A stretch of 64,000 nt of DNA, taken from assembly GCA_002328495.1 (NCBI GenBank), contig DCUJ01000004.1, forward strand, positions 99,568 to 163,567, in the 5' to 3' direction. Within the stretch, counting starts at the first letter, position 1. Each line of letters opens with the position of its first letter. Source of the stretch: Sulfurospirillum sp. UBA2217 (GTDB taxonomy: Bacteria > Campylobacterota > Campylobacteria > Campylobacterales > Sulfurospirillaceae). The notes under the pieces were generated by a model. That model was not told where the DNA came from, searched no databases, and worked only from the letters and a program-made list of their open reading frames with translations. Shown here in pieces: positions 33,393 to 43,603 of the stretch. Both the position numbers and the translations under genes were made by a program.

Positions 33393-35126
33393 ATGTTTAG
33401 TTTTGACAAACGAGTACTCAATATAGCTGTTATTATCGTTTTAACATGTATTACATTTGTATGGACATTTTGGCTTTTTCATAAGCCTGTTGATTTCAAG
33501 ATTATTGCTATGGTGATAGGTATTCGCATCGGTGCTTCTGTTTTACTGTTTAATGATTATTCGCTTTCATGGTCCAAAGTGACGCAAAAGACATTTATCT
33601 TAAAAAGTATTGTTTATCTTGGAGCTTTTTGTGTATATGCACCTTTTTATTATGGTAGGTTTTTTCTTTATTTTCTTTTTTCTGAACTTCTTTTGTATCT
33701 TTTTGCTATCAATTTTGCCATGTATGCTTATTATCTTATTGTCAATCGTAGTCGTGTTCACAAAAGCAAAACATTGGTTATCTATGGTGCAGGTAGAGCA
33801 GGTCTTAAACTCGAAGAAGAGTATCGAACAAGTGCTTATAAAATACGATTTTTTGTGGATGATGATAAACAGCTTCAAAAAAGAAGCATTGATGGTATTC
33901 GTATACTTTCGAAAAATGCATTAAAAACTAAGATAGGTGATGCGAAGTATGATCTTTTATTAATTGCGATGCCCTCCGCAAGCCCTCGTCGGATAAATCT
34001 TATCTATGAAAGATTAAAACCGTATTTTTACGAGATAAAAATATTACCTACATTGTCCCAAATATTCTCCAACAGCCTTCTTTCTGAGCAATTAAAAAAT
34101 ATTACGGTTGAAGACCTTTTGGCAAGGCATCCTAAAGATTTGGATAAGGGCAAAATTTCGCAGTTTATCAAAGATAAAACAGTGATGATCAGTGGCGCTG
34201 GAGGAAGCATTGGAAGTGAACTGGTAAGACAATGTTTAAAATATGGCGCTAAAAAAATTGTGATGATTGATCACAGTGAGTATAGCTTGTATGCACTCAT
34301 GGAGGAGCTTCAAAGCGAGAAGGTTTTTCCGTGTATGCACAGTGTTTTAGATGAGCAGAGATTGGAAAAAACATTGATATCGCATATGCCAGAACTCTTT
34401 ATTCATGCAGCGGCTTACAAGCATGTTCCTCTGGTGGAGCAAAATGTAGAAGAGGGCATTGTCAACAATATCTTAGGTACAAAAAAGTGTATGGACATGG
34501 CTATAAAATACGGTGTTCAAAAATTCATCTTGATTTCGACCGATAAAGCAGTGCGACCAACCAATGTTATGGGTGCAACCAAAAGAGTCTGTGAACTCTA
34601 TGCTCAAAATGTCCAAGCAAACAGCACTCACATCGTTGCGGTTCGTTTTGGAAATGTTCTAGGGAGCAGTGGTTCTGTTATCCCAAAATTTAAAGCACAG
34701 ATAGAAAAAGGTGGACCTGTTACGGTGACGCATCCTGCTATTACGCGTTATTTTATGCTGATCCCTGAAGCGTGTGAACTTGTCTTGCAAGCAGGAGCGA
34801 TTGGACACAGTGGAGAATTGTTTATCTTGGATATGGGCGAACCCATCAAGATAGCCCATTTGGCACAAAAGATGATAGACCTCTCTGGAAAGAGTGGGAT
34901 TGATATTGTTTTTACGGGGTTGCGACCAGGGGAAAAACTCTATGAAGAACTTTTAATCAATGAAAGTGACAAAAAAACAGCCTATGAGTCTATCATGGTA
35001 GCACATAAGACAGCGTATGATAGAGAGAAGCTTGAAGATGACATCCAAACATTGCTTACATGTAGCGATAAAATCAAACAGCTAAAAGTCATCGTACCAG
35101 AATTTAACCATCAAAAAAACAGTTAA
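33393..35126 (+). CDS. pglF: UDP-GlcNAc 4,6-dehydratase, membrane-bound (PglF/WbpM-like)
   Basis: A 577-aa protein with four N-terminal membrane spans (1-125), a first nucleotide-binding domain (GAGRAGLKLEEEY) and a second, catalytic SDR domain beginning GAGGSIGSELVRQ near 268. The active-site block STDKAVRPTNVMGATKR near 381 is the modified SDR motif of PglF/WbpM/FlaA1. It dehydrates UDP-GlcNAc to the 4-keto-6-deoxy sugar. In C. jejuni pglF stands directly before pglG and cheY, and the same order is kept here with wzz and pglB in between. It can serve both the WbpV/WbpL branch and N-glycan precursor synthesis. Confidence 0.9.
   Translation: MFSFDKRVLNIAVIIVLTCITFVWTFWLFHKPVDFKIIAMVIGIRIGASVLLFNDYSLSWSKVTQKTFILKSIVYLGAFCVYAPFYYGRFFLYFLFSELLLYLFAINFAMYAYYLIVNRSRVHKSKTLVIYGAGRAGLKLEEEYRTSAYKIRFFVDDDKQLQKRSIDGIRILSKNALKTKIGDAKYDLLLIAMPSASPRRINLIYERLKPYFYEIKILPTLSQIFSNSLLSEQLKNITVEDLLARHPKDLDKGKISQFIKDKTVMISGAGGSIGSELVRQCLKYGAKKIVMIDHSEYSLYALMEELQSEKVFPCMHSVLDEQRLEKTLISHMPELFIHAAAYKHVPLVEQNVEEGIVNNILGTKKCMDMAIKYGVQKFILISTDKAVRPTNVMGATKRVCELYAQNVQANSTHIVAVRFGNVLGSSGSVIPKFKAQIEKGGPVTVTHPAITRYFMLIPEACELVLQAGAIGHSGELFILDMGEPIKIAHLAQKMIDLSGKSGIDIVFTGLRPGEKLYEELLINESDKKTAYESIMVAHKTAYDREKLEDDIQTLLTCSDKIKQLKVIVPEFNHQKNS
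35056..35065. repeat. Near-match (9/10) to the iterated palindrome
   Basis: TTACATGTAG in pglF, reading L-T-C-S. Confidence 0.6.
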
Positions 35127-35136
35127 GGACACATAG

Positions 35137-35976
35137 ATGAATGAAGCAAACCACGTCAAATATGAAGATGAAATCGATTTAAAAGAGTTATGGCAAACAC
35201 TTGTAAAAGCTAAAAAAATGATTGTTATGATAACCGTGAGCGTAACGTTTATCGCAGGTGTTTATGCGTTTATGAAAACACCTATTTATGAAGCAAAAGC
35301 TGTTTTGGAAATAGGGTCATATACTAATACCAATTGGGTCGAGCTGCCTTCTACGCTATTAAAAAGAACAGAAATCAGTTATATCTTAAATAAAGATACA
35401 AGCAACTTAGCATGGTTAGATAAAATTTCTTTTGTCAAAGGAACTCAAAATCTTTTAGAAATGTCAGTTTTAGGCGTGAGCAAAGAAGCTGTTGCGTCGC
35501 ATTTAAAATCAATTGAAGCCAGTATCCGACTGAGACATGAGCAGTTGATGGATGCTTATTTGGATTCTGTAAAAGCTAAGATAGGCAACTTGAATGCACA
35601 AAAAGAAGAGTTGTCGGCTGAAAAAGAACGATTAGCTAAAGAGTTAGATAAAAAATCAGAGAGAATAGAGCAGATTATCAAAGAAAACCCTGCCGTTGCT
35701 GCTGTGTATTCTATAGAACTAAACAGCCATGCCGCAGAGTTAACAGCGCTTAAGAGTAGTATTTATGCTATCAACAACCAATTGAATGATTTAACTCTTT
35801 CAATCTCTCCAAAAAACTTAAAAATGACAGAATTCATTGATAAGATGAGTGTCAATCAAACTCCCGTTAAACCTAAAAAATCATTAATTGTCTCAGTAGC
35901 CTTTGTAACAGGGCTTATGTGTTCAATTTTTCTAGCTTTTTTCTTAGAGTTTATAGGTAAAAAAGACGATGAATAG
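35137..35976 (+). CDS. wzz: Polysaccharide chain-length regulator (Wzz)
   Basis: A 279-aa Wzz/PCP protein: an N-terminal cytoplasmic start (EDEIDLKELWQTLVKAKKM), a first membrane span near 30-48, a periplasmic domain with coiled-coil-like heptads around 140-175 (ERLAKELDKKSERIEQ), and a second span near 250-270 preceded by the proline-rich NQTPVKPKKS. It would set the modal length of the polymer made by the Wzy-like protein. It overlaps pglB by 8 bases. Confidence 0.88.
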   Translation: MNEANHVKYEDEIDLKELWQTLVKAKKMIVMITVSVTFIAGVYAFMKTPIYEAKAVLEIGSYTNTNWVELPSTLLKRTEISYILNKDTSNLAWLDKISFVKGTQNLLEMSVLGVSKEAVASHLKSIEASIRLRHEQLMDAYLDSVKAKIGNLNAQKEELSAEKERLAKELDKKSERIEQIIKENPAVAAVYSIELNSHAAELTALKSSIYAINNQLNDLTLSISPKNLKMTEFIDKMSVNQTPVKPKKSLIVSVAFVTGLMCSIFLAFFLEFIGKKDDE

Positions 35977-38095
35977 CTTACATGTAAAAAGCTATAGTGT
36001 TTTTTTAATTTTTCTAGCCTTTGTTTTTAGTATGGCTGTGCGTTTGATTTGGGTGTATCAGTTTAGTGATTATGATGCATTCATATATGCGGGTCAATTT
36101 ATGATTAACACCAATGATGGTTATTATTGGGCAGAGGGGGCTAGGGATTTATTGAGTGGGACGTTTCAAAAGAATGATCTCTCTCCCATAACATCTGCAC
36201 CTGCTTGGCTCACGTATATTTTTGCAAAAATACTCCCCACGTCTTTTGAAACACTGATTTTCTATATGCCCTCTCTTTTGGGCTCTTTGATTGTTGTTCC
36301 GATGATTTTGATAGGGCAAAATTTGAAGTTAATCGAAGTGGGTTTTTTAGCGTCTCTTTTAGCTTCCATTGCCGTGAGTTACTACAATCGGACCATGATA
36401 GGGTATTATGATACCGATATGTTGAACATTGTTTTTCCTGCTTTCTTAATGTGGTCACTGATTTTAGGGATGAGGACAAAAGAGGAAAAATATTTACTGA
36501 TAACGGGATTGGAGATTATTGCTTATCGTTGGTGGTATCCACAAAGCTACTCTTTGGAAGTTTCATTTTTTGTATTAATTTTACTGTATACCATCATCTA
36601 TGAGCGCAAAAATCTTTTTAACTATCAACTCTTAAGCATCATGCTCTTAGCCATGATGGGTTTAGATGGGCTTTTACGCTTAGTGATTGTTTGTTGTAGT
36701 TATATTGTCTTTAGACAAGAAAAGTGGCAACGGTTCACCTTTTTTATTTTAGCTGGGGCTCTTGCATTGTTTTTTGTAACAGGGGGATTTACCCCGATTT
36801 GGTATCAACTTAAAGGTTTTGTTTTTAAAGATGCTATTGAAGTGAGCAAAGATGTGCTACCTCTGCATTTTTTCTCCGTGATGCAAACGGTTCGCGAAGC
36901 TGGTCAGATTCCTTTTACGACGTTTGCGGAACGAATTAGTGGTCATACGATTACATTTGTGCTCTCTGTTGTGGGATATGGCTTCATGGCGTTTAACTAT
37001 CGGGTGATGTTATTAGGTCTTCCCCTTTTAGGGCTTGGCTTTTTAGCACTGTTTGGTGGACTTCGTTTTACCATTTATGCGGTACCTGTTTGTGCGTTTG
37101 GTATAGCGTATTTATTGTTTACATGTAGCGTGTATGTTCAAAAGCTTTTTATTCATCAAAAACTGGCACAAGTGGTGAAATCATCTTTTGTGATTGTAAG
37201 TTCGCTTGCCATTTTGTATCCCAACCTTTTACATGTAATGGACTATCGTGTTCCTACGGTGTTTAATAAAACAGAGGTAGAGAGTTTAGTCATGTTACAA
37301 AGTATTGCTAGTAGGGAAGATTATGTTGTGGCTTGGTGGGATTATGGGTATCCTATACGCTATTATAGTGATGTTAAAACGTTGATTGATGGTGGAAAAC
37401 ATGGAGGCGATGTCAATTTCCCCGTGAGTTATGCGCTTACATCACCTCAAGATAAAGCAGCGAAACTCGCTCGTTTTGAGGTGGAGTACACTGAAATGGC
37501 TTTTGCCAAAGCGGAGCAAAATGAAACCGTGATGAACAATACCGCTCAAATGACGCTGGATGTTGGGTTAAAAGATGCGAATGATTTTTTAGAAGTACTC
37601 TCAAGTGATATACGCCTTCCACAAAAGACGCGGGACATCTACTTTTATTTGCCATACCGTATGATGGGAATTTTCCCCACTGTTGCGCAGTTTAGCAATC
37701 TCGATATTATGAGTGGAAAAACAACTCGACAGCCTTTCTTTTTCCAAAGCAATCGTTTTCAAGATACACCAACAGAATTGAATCTTGGGAGTGGTGTGGT
37801 GCTTAACAAAACGAAAGGGACTCTTAAGATAGGGCAGCAAGAGGTTCCTTTAAAACGGTTTGTCAAAACAGGATATCGTGCCGATAAAAAAATGATGGTA
37901 GAAGAAAATGCCATGCATGCCAATGGTCAAATGAGTGTCATTTATATGCAAGCTTACAATAGCTTTTTGGTGTTAGACGAAGCGATGTTTGATTCTTCGT
38001 ACATACAGCTCTTCGTTTTGGAAAAGTATGATGAAAAATGGTTTGAACCGATTATTTTAGAACCACACGCCAAAGTATTTAAACTCAAAATTTAG
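35969..38095 (+). CDS. pglB: Oligosaccharyltransferase, STT3/PglB family
   Basis: A 708-aa integral membrane transferase, close to the 713 aa of C. jejuni PglB. The N-terminal half has about 13 spans. SDYDAFIYAG and the GYYDTDM loop provide the catalytic acidic residues. The soluble part starts with WWDYGYPIRYY near 456, the hallmark of STT3 enzymes, followed by DGGKHGGD. It transfers lipid-linked glycan to asparagine in D/E-x-N-x-S/T sites. Finding it between wzz and a PglG-like gene suggests the ancestral pgl locus has merged with an O-antigen cluster. Whether its substrate is a short N-glycan made elsewhere or the polymer unit of this cluster is open. Confidence 0.92.
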   Translation: MNSLHVKSYSVFLIFLAFVFSMAVRLIWVYQFSDYDAFIYAGQFMINTNDGYYWAEGARDLLSGTFQKNDLSPITSAPAWLTYIFAKILPTSFETLIFYMPSLLGSLIVVPMILIGQNLKLIEVGFLASLLASIAVSYYNRTMIGYYDTDMLNIVFPAFLMWSLILGMRTKEEKYLLITGLEIIAYRWWYPQSYSLEVSFFVLILLYTIIYERKNLFNYQLLSIMLLAMMGLDGLLRLVIVCCSYIVFRQEKWQRFTFFILAGALALFFVTGGFTPIWYQLKGFVFKDAIEVSKDVLPLHFFSVMQTVREAGQIPFTTFAERISGHTITFVLSVVGYGFMAFNYRVMLLGLPLLGLGFLALFGGLRFTIYAVPVCAFGIAYLLFTCSVYVQKLFIHQKLAQVVKSSFVIVSSLAILYPNLLHVMDYRVPTVFNKTEVESLVMLQSIASREDYVVAWWDYGYPIRYYSDVKTLIDGGKHGGDVNFPVSYALTSPQDKAAKLARFEVEYTEMAFAKAEQNETVMNNTAQMTLDVGLKDANDFLEVLSSDIRLPQKTRDIYFYLPYRMMGIFPTVAQFSNLDIMSGKTTRQPFFFQSNRFQDTPTELNLGSGVVLNKTKGTLKIGQQEVPLKRFVKTGYRADKKMMVEENAMHANGQMSVIYMQAYNSFLVLDEAMFDSSYIQLFVLEKYDEKWFEPIILEPHAKVFKLKI
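35978..35987. repeat. Iterated palindrome, copy 7
   Basis: Exact copy at codons 4-7 of pglB (S-L-H-V-K), one base after the wzz stop. Confidence 0.9.
37119..37128. repeat. Near-match (9/10) to the iterated palindrome
   Basis: TTACATGTAG in pglB, reading F-T-C-S. Confidence 0.6.
37229..37238. repeat. Iterated palindrome, copy 8
   Basis: Exact copy in pglB, reading L-L-H-V-M. Confidence 0.9.
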
Positions 38096-38127
38096 CTAGA
38101 ATAGCGTAAAAATAAAAGGGTTATCCA

Positions 38128-39033
38128 ATGGTTATTCGTGAAATTCAGCAGTTTGCCGAGGTGCGTCCAAGGGCGCGGGCGTATTTATGTTATCTGTTTA
38201 CCCGCAATATACCAAACCGCATGCCTGAGCCTAATGTAGAGGTCATCAGCGCAAGTTTAGACAAAATTGTCCATGAAGTAGAAGCGTTTGAAGCCCTTTA
38301 TCTGCTCGATCATAAAGGAGAGCAGGTCATCAATAACATTACCGATGATCCTTTGAAAAAGGGTGGTTTGGGGCAAAACCGAAGCAGTAAATCCTATTTT
38401 TACCGAGCGGTGCGAGAGCGTCGATGTGTGCTTAGTGATCCGTATCCTTCTGTGCTGACCAATGATCTTACCGTTACTGCGTCGTATCCGATTTACGATG
38501 ACCAAGGCATATTGAAGTTTATAGCCTGTATCGATGTCTCTTTAGAGCATGTCCTCAAAATCGCACATCCTTCATCCTTGCAATCGGCTTTTGGAAAGAG
38601 TTCACAAATTATTTACTCCATTTTTTCACTCTCTTTATTAGCCATTGCGATGTTGTTGCTTTACAATGGGATGCGAAGCCTTTTTATGCATGGGTTTGAG
38701 TTTAATTTACTCGACATCGAAGCCATGTTTCAATCCACCATTCTTATTACCCTTTCATTAGCGATTTTTGACTTGGTGAAAACCATTTTTGAAGAGGAAG
38801 TTTTAGGGCGCAATGAGCGTGATGAGAGTTCGGGAATTCACAAAACGATGGTGCGTTTTTTAGGCTCTATTATCATCGCGCTTGCCATTGAAGCCTTGAT
38901 GCTGGTCTTTAAATACGCCATTATAGATTCAGCACATATCTTAAATGCAGTTTATCTCATCGGTGGTGTTACTTTGTTATTATTTGGCTTGGCATTTTAC
39001 TTGAAAGCCATTGCTCAAAAGAGAGACATATGA
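38128..39033 (+). CDS. pglG: Membrane protein with PDC-type sensor domain (PglG-like)
   Basis: A 301-aa protein. Residues 1-150 look like a small PDC/Cache-type sensor: LYLLDHKGEQVINN, KSYFYRAVRERRCVLSDPYP, LTVTASYPIYDDQGILKFIACIDVSL. The C-terminal half has about four to five membrane spans and no kinase or MCP output domain. Length (C. jejuni PglG is about 297 aa) and position after pglF/pglB and before cheY suggest it is PglG, a conserved pgl-locus membrane protein of unknown role. The name rests mainly on synteny. It overlaps hisH by ATGA. Confidence 0.65.
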   Translation: MVIREIQQFAEVRPRARAYLCYLFTRNIPNRMPEPNVEVISASLDKIVHEVEAFEALYLLDHKGEQVINNITDDPLKKGGLGQNRSSKSYFYRAVRERRCVLSDPYPSVLTNDLTVTASYPIYDDQGILKFIACIDVSLEHVLKIAHPSSLQSAFGKSSQIIYSIFSLSLLAIAMLLLYNGMRSLFMHGFEFNLLDIEAMFQSTILITLSLAIFDLVKTIFEEEVLGRNERDESSGIHKTMVRFLGSIIIALAIEALMLVFKYAIIDSAHILNAVYLIGGVTLLLFGLAFYLKAIAQKRDI

Positions 39034-39641
39034 TAGGTCTTATTGATTACAATATGGGCAATTTGCGCAGTGTGTACAATGCGTTTGAAAAGCTGGGAAT
39101 TGCCATTGAAATTGTTGATAAAGCGGAGGATGTATCGCGTTTTTCAAAGATTATTTTACCTGGGGTGGGTGCATTTAAAGATGCGATGAGTTGTTTGCAT
39201 GAAAGAGGAATGGATGATGCGATTAAAGGATTCGTCTCCTCAGGAAAACCACTTTTGGGCATTTGCCTTGGGATGCAATTATTGTTTGAAAGCAGTGTGG
39301 AGTTTGGTAAATGTAAAGGTTTGGGGTTGATTGAAGGGGAAATCATCAAGTTTGATACGACGCTTTTTGATCGTAAACTTAAAATTCCCCATATGGGTTG
39401 GAATCGCTTACATGTAAGCCAAAATACGCCTTTATTTAAAGGGATGGCAGAAGACTTTTACCTCTATTTTGTCCACAGTTTTCATGCACGTTGTGATGAA
39501 AAATATACGGTGGGGAAAACACACTATGGTTATGAATTTCCCAGTGCAGTACAAAAAGAGAATGTTTTTGGCTTTCAGCCGCACCCCGAAAAATCTCATA
39601 CCAATGGGTTGAAAATCTTACAAAATTTTGTGGAGTTATGA
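39030..39641 (+). CDS. hisH: Imidazole glycerol phosphate synthase subunit HisH
   Basis: A 203-aa glutaminase that supplies ammonia to HisF in histidine synthesis. It has [25 protein letters not shown], nucleophile [10 protein letters not shown] and the His-Glu pair in [16 protein letters not shown] at the start and the hisA neighbour mark it as the histidine-pathway enzyme, distinct from the amidination HisH-like protein at 17408. Overlaps of 4 bases on both sides couple it to the PglG-like gene and hisA. hisF itself is not here. Confidence 0.92.
   Translation: MIGLIDYNMGNLRSVYNAFEKLGIAIEIVDKAEDVSRFSKIILPGVGAFKDAMSCLHERGMDDAIKGFVSSGKPLLGICLGMQLLFESSVEFGKCKGLGLIEGEIIKFDTTLFDRKLKIPHMGWNRLHVSQNTPLFKGMAEDFYLYFVHSFHARCDEKYTVGKTHYGYEFPSAVQKENVFGFQPHPEKSHTNGLKILQNFVEL
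39408..39417. repeat. Iterated palindrome, copy 9
   Basis: Exact copy in hisH, reading R-L-H-V-S. Confidence 0.9.
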
Positions 39642-40363
39642 TGGATATTTTACCAGCGATTGATCTTAAAGATGGCAAAGCGGTACGCTTAAGTAAAGGT
39701 TTGATGGAGAGTGCAAAAATTTATGCGGATGAACCGTGGCGCGTCGCAAAAACGTTTCAAGAGATGGGTTCAGCGTGGGTACATTTGGTAGATTTGAATG
39801 GGGCATTTGCCGGTGAACCTAAAAATCTTAAAGAGATACACAATATTCGTAAATATTGTGACATTAAACTTGAGCTGGGTGGTGGTATTCGTGATGAAGA
39901 GACCATCAGGCGCTATGTTGATTTGGGCATCGATAGGGTTATTTTGGGTTCAGTCGCATTGAAGAATCCCTCCTTTGTTAAAGAGATGTGCAAGCAGTAC
40001 CGTGTTGTTGTGGGCATTGATGCGATTGATGGGTATGTTGCGGTGGAAGGCTGGGCTGAAAAATCAACCATGTTAGCCACAGATTTAGCCAAAGAGTTTG
40101 CAAGTGCTGGCGTTGAAGCGATTATTTGTACGGATGTTGGACGAGATGGGATGCTCTCTGGAGTTAATGTCGAATTTACACTTGCCATTGCGAAGGCTTC
40201 GGGAATTGATACCATCGCTAGTGGTGGGGTGAAAGATATTCACGATATTATAGCACTTCAAAAAACACAACAAGTCTCTGGTGTTATCGTGGGGAAAGCC
40301 TTTTATGAGGGAACACTTGACCTGCACGAAGCATTTAGAATTGCCAATAACCAAACGCTTTAA
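39638..40363 (+). CDS. hisA: ProFAR isomerase HisA
   Basis: A 241-aa TIM barrel with [14 protein letters not shown] (first catalytic Asp), [12 protein letters not shown] and [13 protein letters not shown] (second catalytic Asp), plus SGGVKDIHD as the C-terminal phosphate site. It isomerises ProFAR to PRFAR, the substrate of the HisF/HisH complex. Confidence 0.94.
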   Translation: MMDILPAIDLKDGKAVRLSKGLMESAKIYADEPWRVAKTFQEMGSAWVHLVDLNGAFAGEPKNLKEIHNIRKYCDIKLELGGGIRDEETIRRYVDLGIDRVILGSVALKNPSFVKEMCKQYRVVVGIDAIDGYVAVEGWAEKSTMLATDLAKEFASAGVEAIICTDVGRDGMLSGVNVEFTLAIAKASGIDTIASGGVKDIHDIIALQKTQQVSGVIVGKAFYEGTLDLHEAFRIANNQTL

Positions 40364-40386
40364 AGTAAGTTCAAAGTAAAGTCTGT

Positions 40387-40392
40387 TAGAAT
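40387..40392 (+). promoter_or_regulatory. Possible -10 element for cheY
   Basis: TAGAAT in the 53-base gap after hisA, about 30 bases before the cheY start. Campylobacterotan promoters often lack a clear -35, so support is weak; TATAAC at 40401 is an alternative. Confidence 0.35.
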
Positions 40393-40422
40393 AGGGTCAT
40401 TATAACAACTAAAGGAGTGACA

Positions 40423-40791
40423 TTGAAACTGCTTGTAGTAGACGACAGCTCGACAATGCGCCGTATTATTAAAAACACGCTTCAAAGACTCGGCTTTGAT
40501 GATGTCCTAGAGGCGGAACATGGCGTGGAAGCATGGCAGATTATGGAGCGAACTCCTGGTATCAATGTATTGATTACAGACTGGAATATGCCTGAGATGA
40601 ACGGACTTGATTTGGTGCGCAAAGTAAGAGCTGAATCAAAATATGAAGGTATGCCTATTATTATGGTGACCACAGAAGGTGGGAAAGCGGAAGTGATTAC
40701 CGCATTAAAAGCAGGTGTTAATAACTACATTGTTAAGCCTTTTACCCCACAAGTGTTGAAAGAAAAACTCGAGGATGTTTTAGGTTCGTAA
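40423..40791 (+). CDS. cheY: Chemotaxis response regulator CheY
   Basis: A 122-aa single-domain receiver that binds the flagellar switch when phosphorylated. Acidic pocket D7-D8, phosphoacceptor D53 in ITDWNMPEMNG, Thr in MVTTEGG and Lys in YIVKPFTP are all present. I choose TTG 40423 (MKLLVVDD) instead of the in-frame GTG 40417, because AAAGGAG at 40411-40417 is the ribosome site and overlaps the GTG. It is followed without a gap by prmA, the same order as in C. jejuni (cheY-prmA-ftsH). Confidence 0.94.
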   Translation: MKLLVVDDSSTMRRIIKNTLQRLGFDDVLEAEHGVEAWQIMERTPGINVLITDWNMPEMNGLDLVRKVRAESKYEGMPIIMVTTEGGKAEVITALKAGVNNYIVKPFTPQVLKEKLEDVLGS

Positions 40792-41622
40792 ATGAAACAA
40801 ACCTATACTGAACTTCGCATTACTCCCCAAGCTTATTATGCTCTGTTTGTTGAATTGATTAATAGCCTCAGTGATGAGGCTATTGAAGAAGAGGGCACCA
40901 CCATTATATTACGCAGTGAAGAGTCCCTTGAGATGCTCCGTTTTGGTGTCGAAACCTTTGCCAATGAGCTCTCTTTAGCACTGGGCAAAACGGTTGCCGT
41001 TACTATAGAGATGTGTGAAAAAGAGAATGAAGATTGGATAGCACGCTATCGTGACTCCATTCAACCTTTACATGTAGGGGATTTTTATATCCATCCTAGT
41101 TGGGAGCCTAGCATTTCTGGGAAGCAAAACATCGTCATTGATCCTGCTTTAGCCTTTGGCTCAGGTCATCATGAGACAACGTATGGATGCCTTTTGATGC
41201 TTCAAAAGTATGTGCAAAGAGGACAGAGTGTTTTAGATGTGGGCTGTGGCAGTGGCATTTTAGCTTTAGCAGCACGCAAAAGGGGGGCGGTGGTCGATTT
41301 GTGCGATACCGATGACCAAGCAACTACGAGTGCGAAAGAAAACTTTGTGCTCAACGAAGAGAGTTACCATGCGCTTTGGACAGGATCTGTTCAAAAACGT
41401 ACACACGAGTATGATGTGGTCATTGCCAATATTATCGCAGATGTGCTTATTATGATTAGTGTGGATTTAGAAAAAGCGGTCAAAAAAGAGGGAATTTTAA
41501 TTTTATCGGGTATTTTGGATAAATATATTAACAAAGTTGAGGCAAAATATGCTACTTCTATGAGTATCATAGAAAAATACCAAAAAGAAGAGTGGTTCAC
41601 ACTCGTTTTACAAAGGAAATGA
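40792..41622 (+). CDS. prmA: Ribosomal protein L11 methyltransferase
   Basis: A 276-aa SAM-dependent enzyme that methylates ribosomal protein L11. Visible: DPALAFGSGHHETTYGCL and motif I VLDVGCGSGILALAARKRG, then DVVIANIIADVLI with the N-I-x-A-x-x-L motif of this family. The start abuts the cheY stop. A near-match of the palindrome (TTACATGTAG, 41068-41077) lies in it. Confidence 0.92.
   Translation: MKQTYTELRITPQAYYALFVELINSLSDEAIEEEGTTIILRSEESLEMLRFGVETFANELSLALGKTVAVTIEMCEKENEDWIARYRDSIQPLHVGDFYIHPSWEPSISGKQNIVIDPALAFGSGHHETTYGCLLMLQKYVQRGQSVLDVGCGSGILALAARKRGAVVDLCDTDDQATTSAKENFVLNEESYHALWTGSVQKRTHEYDVVIANIIADVLIMISVDLEKAVKKEGILILSGILDKYINKVEAKYATSMSIIEKYQKEEWFTLVLQRK
41068..41077. repeat. 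Near-match (9/10) to the iterated palindrome
   Basis: TTACATGTAG in prmA, reading L-H-V-G. Confidence 0.6.
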
Positions 41623-41626
41623 ATTC

Positions 41627-43603
41627 ATGAGTCACGAACAAAAAGATCCTAATAAAGAGAAAAAAAATAATTTTTTCAACCAAAATCCCCTTTTGGTTTT
41701 TGCTATTTTCTCGATTGTAGTTATTTTAATCTTTAAAAACTTTACATCGTCATCAGAAAGCGCGTTGGCACCAAGTACTTTTGGCAATACCGCAACCAAT
41801 GCGAGTAAAAGTATCAGCTATTATGAGCTCAAAGAGCTGATTCGCAATGGTCAAATCAGTTACGTTGCCATTGGACAGACCACTATCAAAGCCTTTTCAG
41901 GTGAGGGGGCTCAAAAAATCGTATATATGGTCAAGAAAGTGGGGGACGATGCAAGCTTTATCCCCTTAATGGATGAGAAAAAAATAAGTTATGGTGGCTA
42001 CAATGAAACTAATATCTTTAGCGAGATTCTCTTTTCATGGGTTTTACCAGTTTTTATTTTCTTTGGTATTTGGATGTTTTTGGCGAATAAAATGCAAAAA
42101 AATATGGGTGGCGGCATTTTAGGAATGGGTAGCAGTAAAAAATTGGTTAATTCTGAAAAACCCAATGTTAAATTTGACGATGTGGCTGGTGTTGAAGAGG
42201 CGAAAGAAGAAGTTAAAGAAATCGTTGATTTTCTCAAGCATCCTGATCGCTATATGAATTTAGGGGCAAAAATCCCTAAAGGTGTTTTACTTGTGGGCCC
42301 TCCAGGGACGGGGAAAACGCTTCTTGCAAAAGCCGTTGCGGGGGAAGCTAGTGTGCCCTTTTTCTCTGTTTCGGGTTCAAGTTTTATTGAGATGTTTGTA
42401 GGTGTGGGTGCGAGTCGGGTGCGCGATTTGTTTGAAAATGCTAAAAAAGAGGCACCTGCCATCGTCTTTATCGATGAAATCGACGCGATTGGTAAAAGTA
42501 GAGCTGCCAATGGTATGATGGGTGGAAACGATGAACGAGAACAAACGCTCAATCAGTTGCTTGCTGAAATGGATGGATTTAGCTCTGATAAATCTCCCGT
42601 TATTGTCCTAGCCGCAACGAATCGTCCTGAAGTACTGGATGCGGCGTTGTTAAGACCAGGTCGATTTGACAGACAAGTCTTGGTGGATAAGCCAGATTTT
42701 CAGGGGCGTAAAGATATTTTAAAAGTACACAGTACTGATATCAAATTGGGCAAAGACATTGATTTGGAAGAGATTGCACGTTTAACGGCAGGATTAGCGG
42801 GTGCGGATCTGGCAAACATTATCAATGAAGCAGCTCTTTTGGGTGGTCGAAAAAGTAAAGCCTATGTTGAACAAGTAGATATGGTCGAAGCTGTTGAACG
42901 TGCTATTGCGGGTTTAGAGAAAAAAAGCAGACGGATTAATCCTGAAGAAAAACGTATTGTAGCGTATCATGAGAGTGGACATGCCCTGATTGCTGAGACA
43001 ACGCGTGGTGCAAAAAGGGTTTCTAAAGTCTCGATTATCCCCAGAGGGCTGGCTGCGCTTGGCTATACGCTCAACACGCCTGAAGAAAATAAATTTTTAA
43101 TGCAAAAGCATGAGTTGATTGCAGAAGTGGATGTATTATTGGGTGGACGTGCCGCTGAAGAGGTCTTCTTAGGTGAAATTTCAACGGGTGCGGGGAATGA
43201 CTTGGAGCGTGCCACTGACATTATTAAAGCGATGGCGGGAATTTATGGGATGAGCGACATTGCAGGGCTTATGGTTCTTGAAAAACAACGTAATACTTTT
43301 TTGAATGGTGGAACAACCAAAGATTATAGTGATAATATGGCCGAAAAATTGGATGAACACATCAAAAATACGCTTCAAGACCGTTATGTGATTGTCAAAG
43401 AGCGTTTGGTGGAGTACCGCGAATGTATCGAGCGAATCGTGACGACATTGAGTGAGCATGAAACCATTGATGGTGAAGTGTTGCGTGGTTTAATAGAAGC
43501 GTATGAGATAGAATCAAATATTCCTACAAAAATGAAGCATCGTTTAGCTAAAGAGGCAGCCCAAAAAGAAATCCTCAAGGATAGTGATGCAAGCGAATCA
43601 TAG
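41627..43603 (+). CDS. ftsH: ATP-dependent zinc metalloprotease FtsH
   Basis: A 658-aa AAA+ protease that degrades membrane and some soluble proteins. Two spans anchor it (about 22-40 and 130-150, with a periplasmic loop between). The AAA domain has Walker A GPPGTGKT near 224, Walker [12 protein letters not shown], and the second region of homology [20 protein letters not shown]. The zinc site is AYHESGHAL near 447 with the distal [12 protein letters not shown] region. Length and domains are standard. The next gene starts inside its 3' end. Confidence 0.96.
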   Translation: MSHEQKDPNKEKKNNFFNQNPLLVFAIFSIVVILIFKNFTSSSESALAPSTFGNTATNASKSISYYELKELIRNGQISYVAIGQTTIKAFSGEGAQKIVYMVKKVGDDASFIPLMDEKKISYGGYNETNIFSEILFSWVLPVFIFFGIWMFLANKMQKNMGGGILGMGSSKKLVNSEKPNVKFDDVAGVEEAKEEVKEIVDFLKHPDRYMNLGAKIPKGVLLVGPPGTGKTLLAKAVAGEASVPFFSVSGSSFIEMFVGVGASRVRDLFENAKKEAPAIVFIDEIDAIGKSRAANGMMGGNDEREQTLNQLLAEMDGFSSDKSPVIVLAATNRPEVLDAALLRPGRFDRQVLVDKPDFQGRKDILKVHSTDIKLGKDIDLEEIARLTAGLAGADLANIINEAALLGGRKSKAYVEQVDMVEAVERAIAGLEKKSRRINPEEKRIVAYHESGHALIAETTRGAKRVSKVSIIPRGLAALGYTLNTPEENKFLMQKHELIAEVDVLLGGRAAEEVFLGEISTGAGNDLERATDIIKAMAGIYGMSDIAGLMVLEKQRNTFLNGGTTKDYSDNMAEKLDEHIKNTLQDRYVIVKERLVEYRECIERIVTTLSEHETIDGEVLRGLIEAYEIESNIPTKMKHRLAKEAAQKEILKDSDASES

